From assembly GCA_964420925.1 (NCBI GenBank), contig CAYQVB010000102.1, positions 1 through 64,000 on the forward strand: DNA of 64,000 nucleotides, given 5' to 3'. How positions within the stretch are numbered: position 1 is the first letter of the stretch; each line of letters opens with the position of its first letter. Source of the stretch: JAJEAD01 sp964420925. Lineage in GTDB: Bacteria > Pseudomonadota > Gammaproteobacteria > HK1. A program made the position numbers and the translations under genes. Positions 33,978 through 41,353 of this stretch are shown here, piece after piece. The notes under the pieces were generated by a model that had not been told where the DNA came from, did not search any database, and worked only from the letters and a program-made list of their open reading frames with translations.

Positions 33978-34802
33978 CTAACGGCGCTGCGTCCGCCGGC
34001 GCACGAAGCCGAGCAGCAGCAGCGTGGCGATGCTGAGCACGATGAACAGCGAGGACGCCGCGGCGATGGTGGGGTTCGCCTCGAAGCGTATACCCTTCCA
34101 GAACTGGATGGGAAGGGTCGTGCCGGCGTTGCCGATGACGAAGAGCGAGATCAGGAACTCGTTGAAAGATGCGAGAAAAGCGAGCAGTGCGGCGCTCAGC
34201 ACCCCGGGCCGGATGAGCGGGAGGGTCACGTACCAGAAGGTGGCGGCGGGGTTCGCGCCGAGACTCATCGCCGCCAGTTCGTAGCTTCGATCGAAGCCCT
34301 GGAGCGTTGCGTACACGATGATGATCACGAAGGGTATGGCAAACACGGTGTGCGCGATCACCAGACCCGTGGTCGTGCCGATCAGTCCCAGGTCGTTCAG
34401 GAAGAAGTACTCCGCCATCGCGATGAGGATCACCGGAATCATCAGGGGCACCACGAAGAGCAGGATCATCGCCTTCTTCCCCCGGAAGGCGCCGCGGGCG
34501 AGGCCGAACGCCGCCGGCAGGCCCAGCGCGAGCGTGACGAGCATGGTCAGCCCGGCCAGCAGGAGGCTGTAGCCGGTCGCGCCGGTCCACTCGGGAATCG
34601 TGAAGTACGCCTCGTACCAGCGCAGCGACCAGGTCTTGGGCGGAAAGATGATGTAGCGGGTCGCCGAGAACGAGACGGGAATCGTGAAGAAGGCCGGCAC
34701 CACCATGAGGACGGCCACCAGCACCGCGAGCGCGGTGACGAGGCGGCCCCCGAGGCGGTAGACCGCGACCGGCAGCCTCCTCGGCAAACTGCCTCTGCGC
34801 AT
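33978..34802 (-). CDS. ABC transporter permease, PotC type
   Basis: A 274-residue inner-membrane permease with about six hydrophobic segments (LVTALAVLVAVLMVVPAFFT, SLLLAGLTMLVTLALGLPAAF, ILLFVVPLMIPVILIAMAEYF, IAHTVFAIPFVIIIVYA, LLAFLASFNEFLISLFV, SSLFIVLSIATLLLLGF). The EAA-like coupling loop is YELAAMSLGANPAATFWYVTLP. SFNEFLISLF is typical of PotC. It lies 3 bp after the PotB-like gene. Confidence 0.87.
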   Translation of the reverse strand: MRRGSLPRRLPVAVYRLGGRLVTALAVLVAVLMVVPAFFTIPVSFSATRYIIFPPKTWSLRWYEAYFTIPEWTGATGYSLLLAGLTMLVTLALGLPAAFGLARGAFRGKKAMILLFVVPLMIPVILIAMAEYFFLNDLGLIGTTTGLVIAHTVFAIPFVIIIVYATLQGFDRSYELAAMSLGANPAATFWYVTLPLIRPGVLSAALLAFLASFNEFLISLFVIGNAGTTLPIQFWKGIRFEANPTIAAASSLFIVLSIATLLLLGFVRRRTQRR

Positions 34803-34805
34803 CTT

Positions 34806-35684
34806 CTATCGTCCCGGTGCGATCGGCCGGGCGAGACCGAAAACGCGGTTGTAGAGGACGAGGATGATAGTCGTGGACAGGAGCAGCACCACCGAAAGCG
34901 CCGATGCGAGCCCCCAGTTGAGGGTCCTGCGTCCCTGGGTGTCGATCAACTGGGCGATCATCGTCTCCGCCGTGCTTCCGAGCGCGGCGGGCGTCACGTA
35001 GAACCCGGTGGCGAGCACGAAGACGAGCAGGCAGCCGGCGACGACGCCCGGCATGCTGAGCGGCAGGTACACGTGGCGGAAGGCGCCGAGCGGGGTCGCG
35101 CCCATGCCGAGCGCGGCGCGTACCAGCTCGCCGTCGATACCGCGCATGACGCTGTAGAGGGGCAGGATCATGAAGGGCAGCATGATGTGCACCGACCCGA
35201 TGAGCACCGAAGGCTCGTTGAAGAGCAGCGTCAGCGGACGATCGATGATGCCGAGCGACTGCATGGCGACGTTGAGGGGGCCCTTGCGACCGAGAATGAT
35301 CATCCAGGCGAAGGTGCGCACCAGCTCGCTGGTCCACAGCGGTAGAACGACGCAAATGGTGAGCAGCGCGGCGGCATTGCCCCGCGCGTGCGCCAGCGCA
35401 TAGGCGACGGGATAGCCGAGGACCAGAGTGATGATTGTGACGATGGCGGAGAGTCGGAAGGTGTTGACCAGCACCCTGGCGTAGCCTTCGACTTCCACCA
35501 GCGCCCGATAGTTGTCGAGCGTGGCCGCCGGGTCGAAGACGCTGCGCAGCAGCATCTGCCCCAGAGGCAGGGCGAAAGCGATCAGCATGAAGAGGACGGC
35601 AGGGACGCAGAGGAGAAACCACACGCGCCGCCGGAGCCACTGGTGGTGCCGGCTCCGGGACCTCGACTGTCGCCGCGTGCTCAT
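34806..35684 (-). CDS. ABC transporter permease, PotB type
   Basis: About 292 residues. Several hydrophobic segments are visible (WFLLCVPAVLFMLIAFALPL, LSAIVTIITLVLGYPVAYALA, LTICVVLPLWTSELVRTFAW, LPFMILPLYSVM, VVAGCLLVFVLATGFYV, LASALSVVLLLSTTIILVLY). The coupling helix is ELVRAALGMGATPLGAFRHVYLPLS, and TSELVRTFAW is typical of PotB/HisM-like polyamine permeases. The ATG at 35684 is chosen because ATGs further out (35696, 35708) run into a dispersed repeat. No ideal ribosome binding site was seen for any of them. It partners the PotC-like gene that follows. Confidence 0.82.
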   Translation of the reverse strand: MSTRRQSRSRSRHHQWLRRRVWFLLCVPAVLFMLIAFALPLGQMLLRSVFDPAATLDNYRALVEVEGYARVLVNTFRLSAIVTIITLVLGYPVAYALAHARGNAAALLTICVVLPLWTSELVRTFAWMIILGRKGPLNVAMQSLGIIDRPLTLLFNEPSVLIGSVHIMLPFMILPLYSVMRGIDGELVRAALGMGATPLGAFRHVYLPLSMPGVVAGCLLVFVLATGFYVTPAALGSTAETMIAQLIDTQGRRTLNWGLASALSVVLLLSTTIILVLYNRVFGLARPIAPGR

Positions 35685-35721
35685 GTCTGCCTGCATCGAA
35701 ACGCGCACGGCGCATCGTCTT

Positions 35722-35990
35722 GCGTGGATTCCCGCTTTTGCGGGAATGACGGAAACAGGCGTCCTGACCGGTCTTCGTCATTCCCGCGCAAGCCGGCCAA
35801 GGCCAGGGGACCTGTCCCCGCTGTCGCGAAGGGAAGATCGAGAGAGTACGCGAGTTCGAATTGCCTGTTCCCGTCATTCCCGCAAAAGCGGGAATCCACC
35901 CGAAACGCCGAGTGGGGGAATTTTCCATACAAGCCGGAATCCACGGTTGAAGTTCCCTCTGCAACAGCGGGGCCAGGCCCCGTGGTCATG
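35722..35990. repeat. dRS3-like intergenic repeat cluster, copy 5 (two palindromes)
   Basis: Two perfect 8-bp-arm palindromes, ATTCCCGC(TTTT)GCGGGAAT at 35728-35747 and ATTCCCGC(AAAA)GCGGGAAT at 35876-35895, face opposite ways. Between and after them lie GGGACCTGTCCCCGCTGTCG, a GGAAGATCGAGAGAGTACGC run and the composite end GAGTGGGGGAATTTTCCATA/CAAGCCGGAATCCACGG (about 35911-35945). The unit matches the cluster at 27.4 kb in reverse complement. It occupies most of the 427-bp gap between the binding protein and PotB-like genes. Confidence 0.8.
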
Positions 35991-36063
35991 ACCGGCTCAC
36001 AATCCCAACGAGCGCATGACCGCCCTTGTTTCCAGCCCGTGTCCCGCAAGCGAGCATAGAGGA

Positions 36064-36090
36064 GGCGCCGCCCGAAGGCCGGGCGGCGCC
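36064..36090 (-). terminator. 11-bp perfect hairpin after the PotD-like gene
   Basis: GGCGCCGCCCG (36064-36074) and CGGGCGGCGCC (36080-36090) form a perfect stem around a 5-base loop, 21 bp beyond the stop of the binding protein gene on the minus strand. It would end or attenuate transcription before the permease genes, which gives more binding protein than permease, a common arrangement. Confidence 0.65.
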
Positions 36091-36111
36091 CAAAGACAAT
36101 CTACCGACCGG

Positions 36112-37296
36112 CTAGAGAATCCAGGTCGCCCACTTCTCGTAGACGAGCTCGAGGTTGGTCTTGCCGTCGTCGTTCAGTGCCGACCACCATTCGGGGTTCG
36201 GCGGCACCTGGCGCACGAGGTGCTTGGGATTGCCGAGCGACACCTCCGCCACTTCGGGAGCCAGCAGGTCGGTGGCTGCCGCGACCACCGGCGCGATGGG
36301 ATAGTGCTTGACGAAATCCGCCTGGACCTCGGGGCGGTAGCAGAACTCGACGAAACGCAGCGCGTTCTCGGGGTGCGGCGCGCCCTTGGGCATCACCCAG
36401 GCGTCGAAGTAGAGCAGTCCCTGCTCCCAGGACATCCCCACCGAAGCCCCTTCCCCGATCGCGTTGGTCAGCGAGCCGTTTCCACCCGGCGCGGCGGCGA
36501 GCTCCCCCTGGACGAGGAGCTGGGTCGCGTCGGCGGAGTAGCCGGTCCACTTGGTGATGTGGTCCCGGAACCCGCTCAGCAGCTCGAAGCCCTCGTCGAT
36601 GTCCATCGGGTAGAGGTCCTCCACCGCGACGCCGTTGGCGAGGAAGGGGAGTTCCAGCGGGGGCGGCTCGAAGTCCATGGACGTGAGGCCGCGCGGACCG
36701 GGAAAGCGCTCGACATCCCAGAACTCCGCCCAGTTCGTCGGGTGCTCGGCCTCGGTGAAGTAGTCGAGGCTGTAGCCGAGATTCATCGCCCAGAAGTAGA
36801 TGCCGACGCTGTGCTTGCCCCGAACCAGGGGATTGATGCCGTCGACGATGTCGGCGTTCATCGCCGAGTAGTCGAGCTCTTCCAGGAACCCCTTGTTGGC
36901 CAGGGTGTAGGCGCCGACGAAGGAATTGTTCGACAGGTCCCACTCGACGTTGCCCGATTCGACCTGCGCCTGGAGCAGCGCGATCTCGGGCTGCTGCGGT
37001 GCGAGCACGACCTCGATCCCGGTCTCCTCCGTGAACGGAGTGAACTGCGCGGCGCGCTGGGCGTCGCCGAAACTGCCGCCCCAGCTCGCGACCACAACCT
37101 GGTTGGACCCATGGGAGTCGGCCCGGGCGACCTTCGGTGACAGGGTCAGGGCGCTCCCGGTGACGCCGAGCAGCGCCGACATCATCGGAGTTGAAAGTCC
37201 GAGCGCGGACGAACGCTTCAGGAAGTCGCGGCGCGAGGTCCGGTTCGCGGCCAGGTCGTCGGCGAGCTTGCGATACTGATCGAGCTTGTTTGGCAT
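36112..37296 (-). CDS. ABC transporter substrate-binding protein, PotD/spermidine-putrescine type
   Basis: 394 residues. A Tat motif (SRRDFLKRSSALGLS, around residues 21-35) leads a signal region ending KVARADSHG. The mature part starts QVVVASWGGSFGDAQRAAQFTPFTEETGIEV, the classical start of family-1/PotD-like proteins, followed by WDLSNNSFVGAYTLANKGFLEELDYS and YFWAMNLGYSLDYF. Asp and Trp residues in this region could bind a cationic ligand. It is the binding component of the importer whose permeases and ATPase follow, with a hairpin and repeat cluster between. The ligand is likely a polyamine or guanidino compound, given the two ureohydrolases. Confidence 0.87.
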   Translation of the reverse strand: MPNKLDQYRKLADDLAANRTSRRDFLKRSSALGLSTPMMSALLGVTGSALTLSPKVARADSHGSNQVVVASWGGSFGDAQRAAQFTPFTEETGIEVVLAPQQPEIALLQAQVESGNVEWDLSNNSFVGAYTLANKGFLEELDYSAMNADIVDGINPLVRGKHSVGIYFWAMNLGYSLDYFTEAEHPTNWAEFWDVERFPGPRGLTSMDFEPPPLELPFLANGVAVEDLYPMDIDEGFELLSGFRDHITKWTGYSADATQLLVQGELAAAPGGNGSLTNAIGEGASVGMSWEQGLLYFDAWVMPKGAPHPENALRFVEFCYRPEVQADFVKHYPIAPVVAAATDLLAPEVAEVSLGNPKHLVRQVPPNPEWWSALNDDGKTNLELVYEKWATWIL

Positions 37297-37466
37297 GGTT
37301 ACTACCTCCCTTCACGAGTCTGCCCGGGTGGCGGCGCATGCCTGGAGGCTCCGCCGACACGGACGTATGGATGGTGCGCTCGGAGAGGCTACGCCCGCCT
37401 CCGGGAAGCGTCAACGAAGCCGGATCCGAAGCGGTGTTCGCGATTCGGGGACAACGGCGCCGCGCT

Positions 37467-38324
37467 TCAGGATTGAGCGGCAACCAGGGGCGTGTCGAGG
37501 TAGCTCTGGTACTCGCGTTCACCGGAACGAAGGAGCAAATCCGAGTCCCGGCCTTCGACCCAGCCCAGTCTCGGGCTGTGGGCCCGGTAGCCGACAAGCT
37601 GCTGGACCTTCTCGGGCAGCCTGACGGCGACATCCGGAGGGCAGACGACGTACTGGTTTTCCTCCTGCCGCAGCCAGCCCACGCAGTATCCGGAGACCAT
37701 GCCGGTGCGGGGAGCGTCCGTGTAGTTGACGGACATGCCGTGCAGCGTCGCGCCCCGCCACACCGCCACCGAGCCCTTGGGCATCACGGCCTGAACGATG
37801 TCGGCGTCGGTGGCCTTGCGCTCCGGCTCCCAGCGATGACTTCCTCGCGCGAAGCGGGTGGCGCCGTTGTCCGCGCTGAAGTCGGATACTGCCCACATTG
37901 CCGAGAGCACTATCTCGGGCGCGCCAGGGCCCAGCTTGAGGTAGGGGTCATATCCGACGGTATCGCGGTGGAGAGGCTGCGCTTCGCCCCCCTTCCATAC
38001 CTGCACCACCCCGGAAAGCGGAATCTGGTAGGTCTCGCAGTTGGGCAGGAGGACGGCGTCGGCGAGCTCCAGGAGGAGGGAGTCGACGATCAGCTCGGAA
38101 AACACCGGGGTGCGACTGACGATGCCGCCGACGCGCTTTGATCGATGTCCGAAGAACTCGCCGCCGCCGGGCTCTTCGTCCTCGAGGATCGGCTCGATGT
38201 CGGCGAGCAGGCGGTCCATGGTTTCCGGGCTCGCGATGTCCCGAATGACGACCACGCCATCGCGCTCGAGCACCAGCAGGATCTCGTCCACCGCGGCGCT
38301 CCGATCAAGGCTCTCGACCGTCAT
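37467..38324 (-). CDS. Phytanoyl-CoA dioxygenase (PhyH)-family Fe(II)/2-oxoglutarate enzyme
   Basis: A 285-residue non-heme iron dioxygenase. Fe ligands are His and Asp in PLHRDTVGYD (about residue 118-120) and the distal His in WRGATLHGMSVNYTD, with an Arg in APRTGMVSGY for 2-oxoglutarate. The N-terminus DGVVVIRDIASPETMDRLLADIEP is the usual start. It is the 5'-most gene on the minus strand of the importer/ureohydrolase cluster, 170 bp before the binding protein gene. PhyH enzymes in bacteria hydroxylate diverse small acids and amines, so hydroxylation of the imported compound is possible. Confidence 0.84.
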   Translation of the reverse strand: MTVESLDRSAAVDEILLVLERDGVVVIRDIASPETMDRLLADIEPILEDEEPGGGEFFGHRSKRVGGIVSRTPVFSELIVDSLLLELADAVLLPNCETYQIPLSGVVQVWKGGEAQPLHRDTVGYDPYLKLGPGAPEIVLSAMWAVSDFSADNGATRFARGSHRWEPERKATDADIVQAVMPKGSVAVWRGATLHGMSVNYTDAPRTGMVSGYCVGWLRQEENQYVVCPPDVAVRLPEKVQQLVGYRAHSPRLGWVEGRDSDLLLRSGEREYQSYLDTPLVAAQS

Positions 38325-38661
38325 TTATCCGAGCCTCCTTCTATGAACTCCGCCGGAGTATAGGTCCGCCCGGAAGGGGATGCTCAGTCGCGGCACCCGT
38401 GGTTCTCTGTCTTCCGTTGGACCACCATGGACTTCGGCCGGACCATGGCGCAGACGGATGGGCCGGAGTCGCGGAACGCGCGACCGAGCGCCCGGAGCGG
38501 GGTGCGCACGCCTTGATCGGACACCCATAGCATTGCCACCGGGACAAACGCGCAGTCAGTGCAGGGACACGGTTGACCCGACGCCTCTCCCGCGGACGCG
38601 TACCCTCCCGAGTAAGATACGCCGGCCAGACCGGACACCGAGGTGGAGCGGAAGGCAGACG
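38325..38661. other. Intergenic stretch before the defence genes
   Basis: These 337 bases separate the divergent PhyH and DUF499-like genes. No confident gene, repeat or promoter pair was found. A minus-strand frame ending at 38384 reads VPVAMLWVSDQGVRTPLRAL near its end, which looks protein-like, but no family was recognised and the frame is probably fortuitous. Confidence 0.35.
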
Positions 38662-39108
38662 ATGACAGTTTCAACTGTGTTCGACACCTGCACGCCACGG
38701 AGCGACGTGCTCCAGGGCGAAATTGCGGAAGCGGACTTCGCAGCCGATCTGGCCTCGGTGGTCGCGGGCAAGGGAAGCGCGGTATACCGGGACCCAGTAC
38801 GGTTCTTCGCCGGCAGCTACCCGACACGAGGGCTCAGGAGCCTGCTCGGGAACGCCTGCCGACGGCTCGCCGGGGCCGGCGGCGAGGTCGCTGCGATCTT
38901 CCGCCTCGATACCTCCTATGGTGGGGACAAGACGCACGGTTTGAGCGCCCTCACGCACGCCGTGCGCGGGCTCGGGACCGTGCCGAACATCGGAGCGATC
39001 GACACCGAGTACGAGATCAGGCAGGTGCCTTCGGCGGCAACGCCGCAGGTGAAGGCCGCGGTGCGCACTCTGTTGACGACGCCCAAGGCGGCGAGGCGGC
39101 GATCGTGA
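38662..39108 (+). pseudogene. DUF499-family ATPase, N-terminal stub with altered Walker A
   Basis: 148 residues. The first 118 or so (VFDTCTPRSDVLQGEIAEADFAADLASVV, AVYRDPVRFFAGSYPTRGLRSLLGNACRRL, IFRLDTSYGGDKTHGLSALTHAV) match the N-terminus of DUF499 ATPases, which are normally around 1000 residues long and accompany DUF1156 DNA methylases in defence loci. The family's GGGKTH nucleotide loop reads GGDKTH here. After PNIGAID the sequence becomes an unrelated RQVPSAATPQVKAAV tail and stops, overlapping the next gene by GTGA. It is most likely a decayed or recombined stub, although translational coupling with PtuA is preserved. Confidence 0.65.
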
Positions 39109-40379
39109 AACTCGAGCGCGTGGAGATTGAGAACTATCGCGCGATCGAAAAGCTCGACCTGCCGCTGAATCCCGGTCTGACGGTGCTCCACGGGGACAAT
39201 GCGCATGGCAAGACCAGCGTCCTTAGCGCGATTGCGACGGGTCTCGGGAGCATTCCCATGCTCTTGCCGGATGTGTCGAGCGTCGGTTTTCGAAAAACCG
39301 ACGCTCGCGGCTTGCGGCAGTTGCGGGTGGGGCTGAGGGCCGTGGACGGCATCGCATGGGATCGACGTGTCCACGGGGGGCTGCGGAAAAGGAGCCTCCA
39401 CTTGGATCTGAAGGACGCGATGGATGCCATCGTGAATGCGGACCGGGAGGAAACCGGACCGCTCGACCTGCCCATCGTGGCCTTTTACGACACCGACCGG
39501 GCCGTGTTCGACCAACCGCAGCGCCGCAGGGGATTCAAGACCGAGTTTCCGCGCTATGCGGCGCTGCAAGGCGCACTCTCTGCCCGTACCGACTTTCGGG
39601 ACTTCTTCAGGTGGTTCTATGCCAGGGAAAACGAGGAGCTGAGGGAGCAAAAGGAACGTCTGGACTTCAGCCACCGGCTCACCGATCTGAAGGCCGTGCG
39701 CAGGGCCATCGAATCCATGGTCCCCGGAGCATCCAACCCTCGGATCGAGCTCCGTCCGCTGCGTTTCGTGGTCTCCGTCCGTCCGGACGACGGCAAGCCG
39801 GAACAACTCTCCATCGACCAGTTGAGCGGCGGTTACCGGATCATGCTCGCTCTGGCGGCCGACCTCGCGCGCCGGATGGTCCAGGGAAATCCCCATCTCG
39901 ACGATCCTCTCCAATCGGAAGCAGTCGTGCTGATCGACGAGATCGAGCTGCACTTGCACCCGTCGTGGCAGCAGAGGGTTCTGGCTGATCTCGCGAGGAC
40001 CTTCCCCAATACCCAGTTCATCGTATCCACTCACAGCCCGCAGGTGCTGACGACCGTCAAACCGGAACATGTCGTAGAGCTTCGGCGGGAGGGGGGCGGA
40101 GTCGTAGCCGAGCCGGCTTCCGCCCCGACTTACGGCGCGGAAGCCGGCGACGTGCTTGCGACGGTGATAGGAGTGGACGAGCGGCCAGGCGGCAACGAGT
40201 TCGCGAAGAAGTTGGCGCGTTACACAGATCTCGTTGCAGACGGCAAGGGCGAGTCCCCAAGTGCTGTCAACCTGCGGCAAGATCTGGACGAGTTGTCGCC
40301 GCGCGATCCCGCACTCGACCGAGCCGACATCGAGATCAGGCGGCGCAAACTGCTCGAGAGCATGGGCAAGTCCCGGTGA
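39105..40379 (+). CDS. ptuA: Septu defence ATPase PtuA (SMC/RecF-like AAA ATPase)
   Basis: 424 residues from a GTG at 39105. The N-terminus RVEIENYRAIEKLDLPLNPGLTVLHG leads into Walker A GDNAHGKTSVL (30-40). The distal lobe has the ABC-type signature QLSGGYRIMLALAAD, Walker B AVVLIDEIELHLHP and the switch segment FIVSTHSPQVLTTV. The overall size and layout match PtuA and retron-associated ATPases of the RecF/OLD-like group. In Septu systems it complexes with the HNH nuclease PtuB and restrains it until phage infection. It overlaps the preceding stub and the following gene by four bases each. Confidence 0.78.
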   Translation: MKLERVEIENYRAIEKLDLPLNPGLTVLHGDNAHGKTSVLSAIATGLGSIPMLLPDVSSVGFRKTDARGLRQLRVGLRAVDGIAWDRRVHGGLRKRSLHLDLKDAMDAIVNADREETGPLDLPIVAFYDTDRAVFDQPQRRRGFKTEFPRYAALQGALSARTDFRDFFRWFYARENEELREQKERLDFSHRLTDLKAVRRAIESMVPGASNPRIELRPLRFVVSVRPDDGKPEQLSIDQLSGGYRIMLALAADLARRMVQGNPHLDDPLQSEAVVLIDEIELHLHPSWQQRVLADLARTFPNTQFIVSTHSPQVLTTVKPEHVVELRREGGGVVAEPASAPTYGAEAGDVLATVIGVDERPGGNEFAKKLARYTDLVADGKGESPSAVNLRQDLDELSPRDPALDRADIEIRRRKLLESMGKSR

Positions 40380-41125
40380 AGCGTATCCGGGCGCTGGAGA
40401 GGCCAACCCCCGGTCTCGTCGACTATCTGGATTGCGACGGTGAGCAGGCGAGCTGGGATGGTTTCCGTAGCCACCAGGCTGGCGCGGCTTACGGAGAACT
40501 GGTTACCGCCCTCCAGCACATCCAGCACGGGCTATGCGGATACTGCGAGATCGACATCAAGGAACAGGACCGGCAAGTCGAGCACGTCATTCCTCGAAGT
40601 GATCGAACGCATGGCCTGGCTCGTGCCCTCGACTCGACAAACATGATCGCCTGTTGCAAAGGGGGAACTCGGAGCACCAGTGACGACGAACGATGGAGAA
40701 CGCCGGTAAAGCGCAACCGCAGTTGCGGTGAGGCCAAACAGGAACTGGTAGAACCCGAATTTGTCGATCCGAGGATGGTGCCCGCGCTGCCGTCTCTGAC
40801 AAGGGTACGCTTCGACGGTGAGATCATGGCCGATGAAACTGCTTGCGCAAACGCTGCCATCGACGCCGGCAGAATCAACAGAACCATCGACATTCTGGGA
40901 TTGAACGTCGAGCGCCTACGGCTCGCTCGGGAGAAGCGTTCGCGTGCTCTCAGCGACAACTGGCGGGAACACTACAGCGACCCTCAGGTGATGACGGAAG
41001 CCGCCCGTCTGGAACTCTCTCCGGGGGATGATGCCCGCCTGCCGAGATTCTTCACAACAAGCCGATCGTACTTTGCCACGGTGGCAGAAGAGATTCTGGC
41101 GGAAGCACCGCAAGCGTGGATATGA
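40376..41125 (+). CDS. ptuB: Septu defence HNH endonuclease PtuB
   Basis: 249 residues. The zinc-stabilised HNH core is Cys54-Gly-Tyr-Cys57 (HGLCGYCEIDI), VEHVIPRSD with His70, and NMIACCKGG with Cys93-Cys94 as the second cysteine pair. This is the TIGR02646-type HNH family of PtuB and retron effectors. The C-terminal DILGLNVERLRLAREKRSRAL helix is also usual. The ATG overlaps the ptuA stop (ATGA). The predicted action is DNA cleavage once released by PtuA. A DUF1156-like stub starts 4 bp after its stop codon. Confidence 0.8.
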   Translation: MKRIRALERPTPGLVDYLDCDGEQASWDGFRSHQAGAAYGELVTALQHIQHGLCGYCEIDIKEQDRQVEHVIPRSDRTHGLARALDSTNMIACCKGGTRSTSDDERWRTPVKRNRSCGEAKQELVEPEFVDPRMVPALPSLTRVRFDGEIMADETACANAAIDAGRINRTIDILGLNVERLRLAREKRSRALSDNWREHYSDPQVMTEAARLELSPGDDARLPRFFTTSRSYFATVAEEILAEAPQAWI

Positions 41126-41129
41126 GCCA

Positions 41130-41201
41130 ATGTCCGACACTTGCCTGATCGAACACTGGTTGCCGGTCGCGGCGCTCGGAGAAGAGAGTGTCCGAGAATG
41201 A
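41130..41201 (+). pseudogene. DUF1156 DNA methyltransferase, N-terminal stub
   Basis: A 23-codon frame starting 4 bp after ptuB: MSDTCLIEHWLPVAALGEES followed by VRE and a stop. It corresponds to the first residues of DUF1156 (adenine-specific) DNA methylases, which typically begin with LIERWLPI, then SVRE and a conserved segment ending in ARRPL. The expected continuation is absent in all frames after the stop, so only the start of the gene survives. Its partner, DUF499, survives as a stub on the other side of ptuAB. Short length limits certainty. Confidence 0.5.
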
Positions 41202-41353
41202 CGGACTTGCGCAGCAGTGCCTGGGCGCCGGTGGGCGCGGTCGGTCGCGGGGAAAGATTTGGATACTGGCGGAGTGGACGGGCGCGTCGTGCCGGGCGGA
41301 GGTCCCGTGCCGGTGCGCATGGCCCCGTGGGAAGGGATGAGGCGGCTCGCGCG

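Noticed and set aside
38384..38827. A minus-strand frame ending VPVAMLWVSDQGVRTPLRAL in the gap before the defence genes
   Set aside because: Part of it looks protein-like, but it overlaps the DUF499 stub in antisense, has no recognisable family and no ribosome binding site, so it was not called.
39105..41125. Reading PtuA/PtuB as part of a retron
   Set aside because: PtuAB-type proteins also serve retrons, but no reverse transcriptase gene or msr/msd-like inverted repeat lies in 38.3-41.4 kb, so plain Septu is the simpler call.
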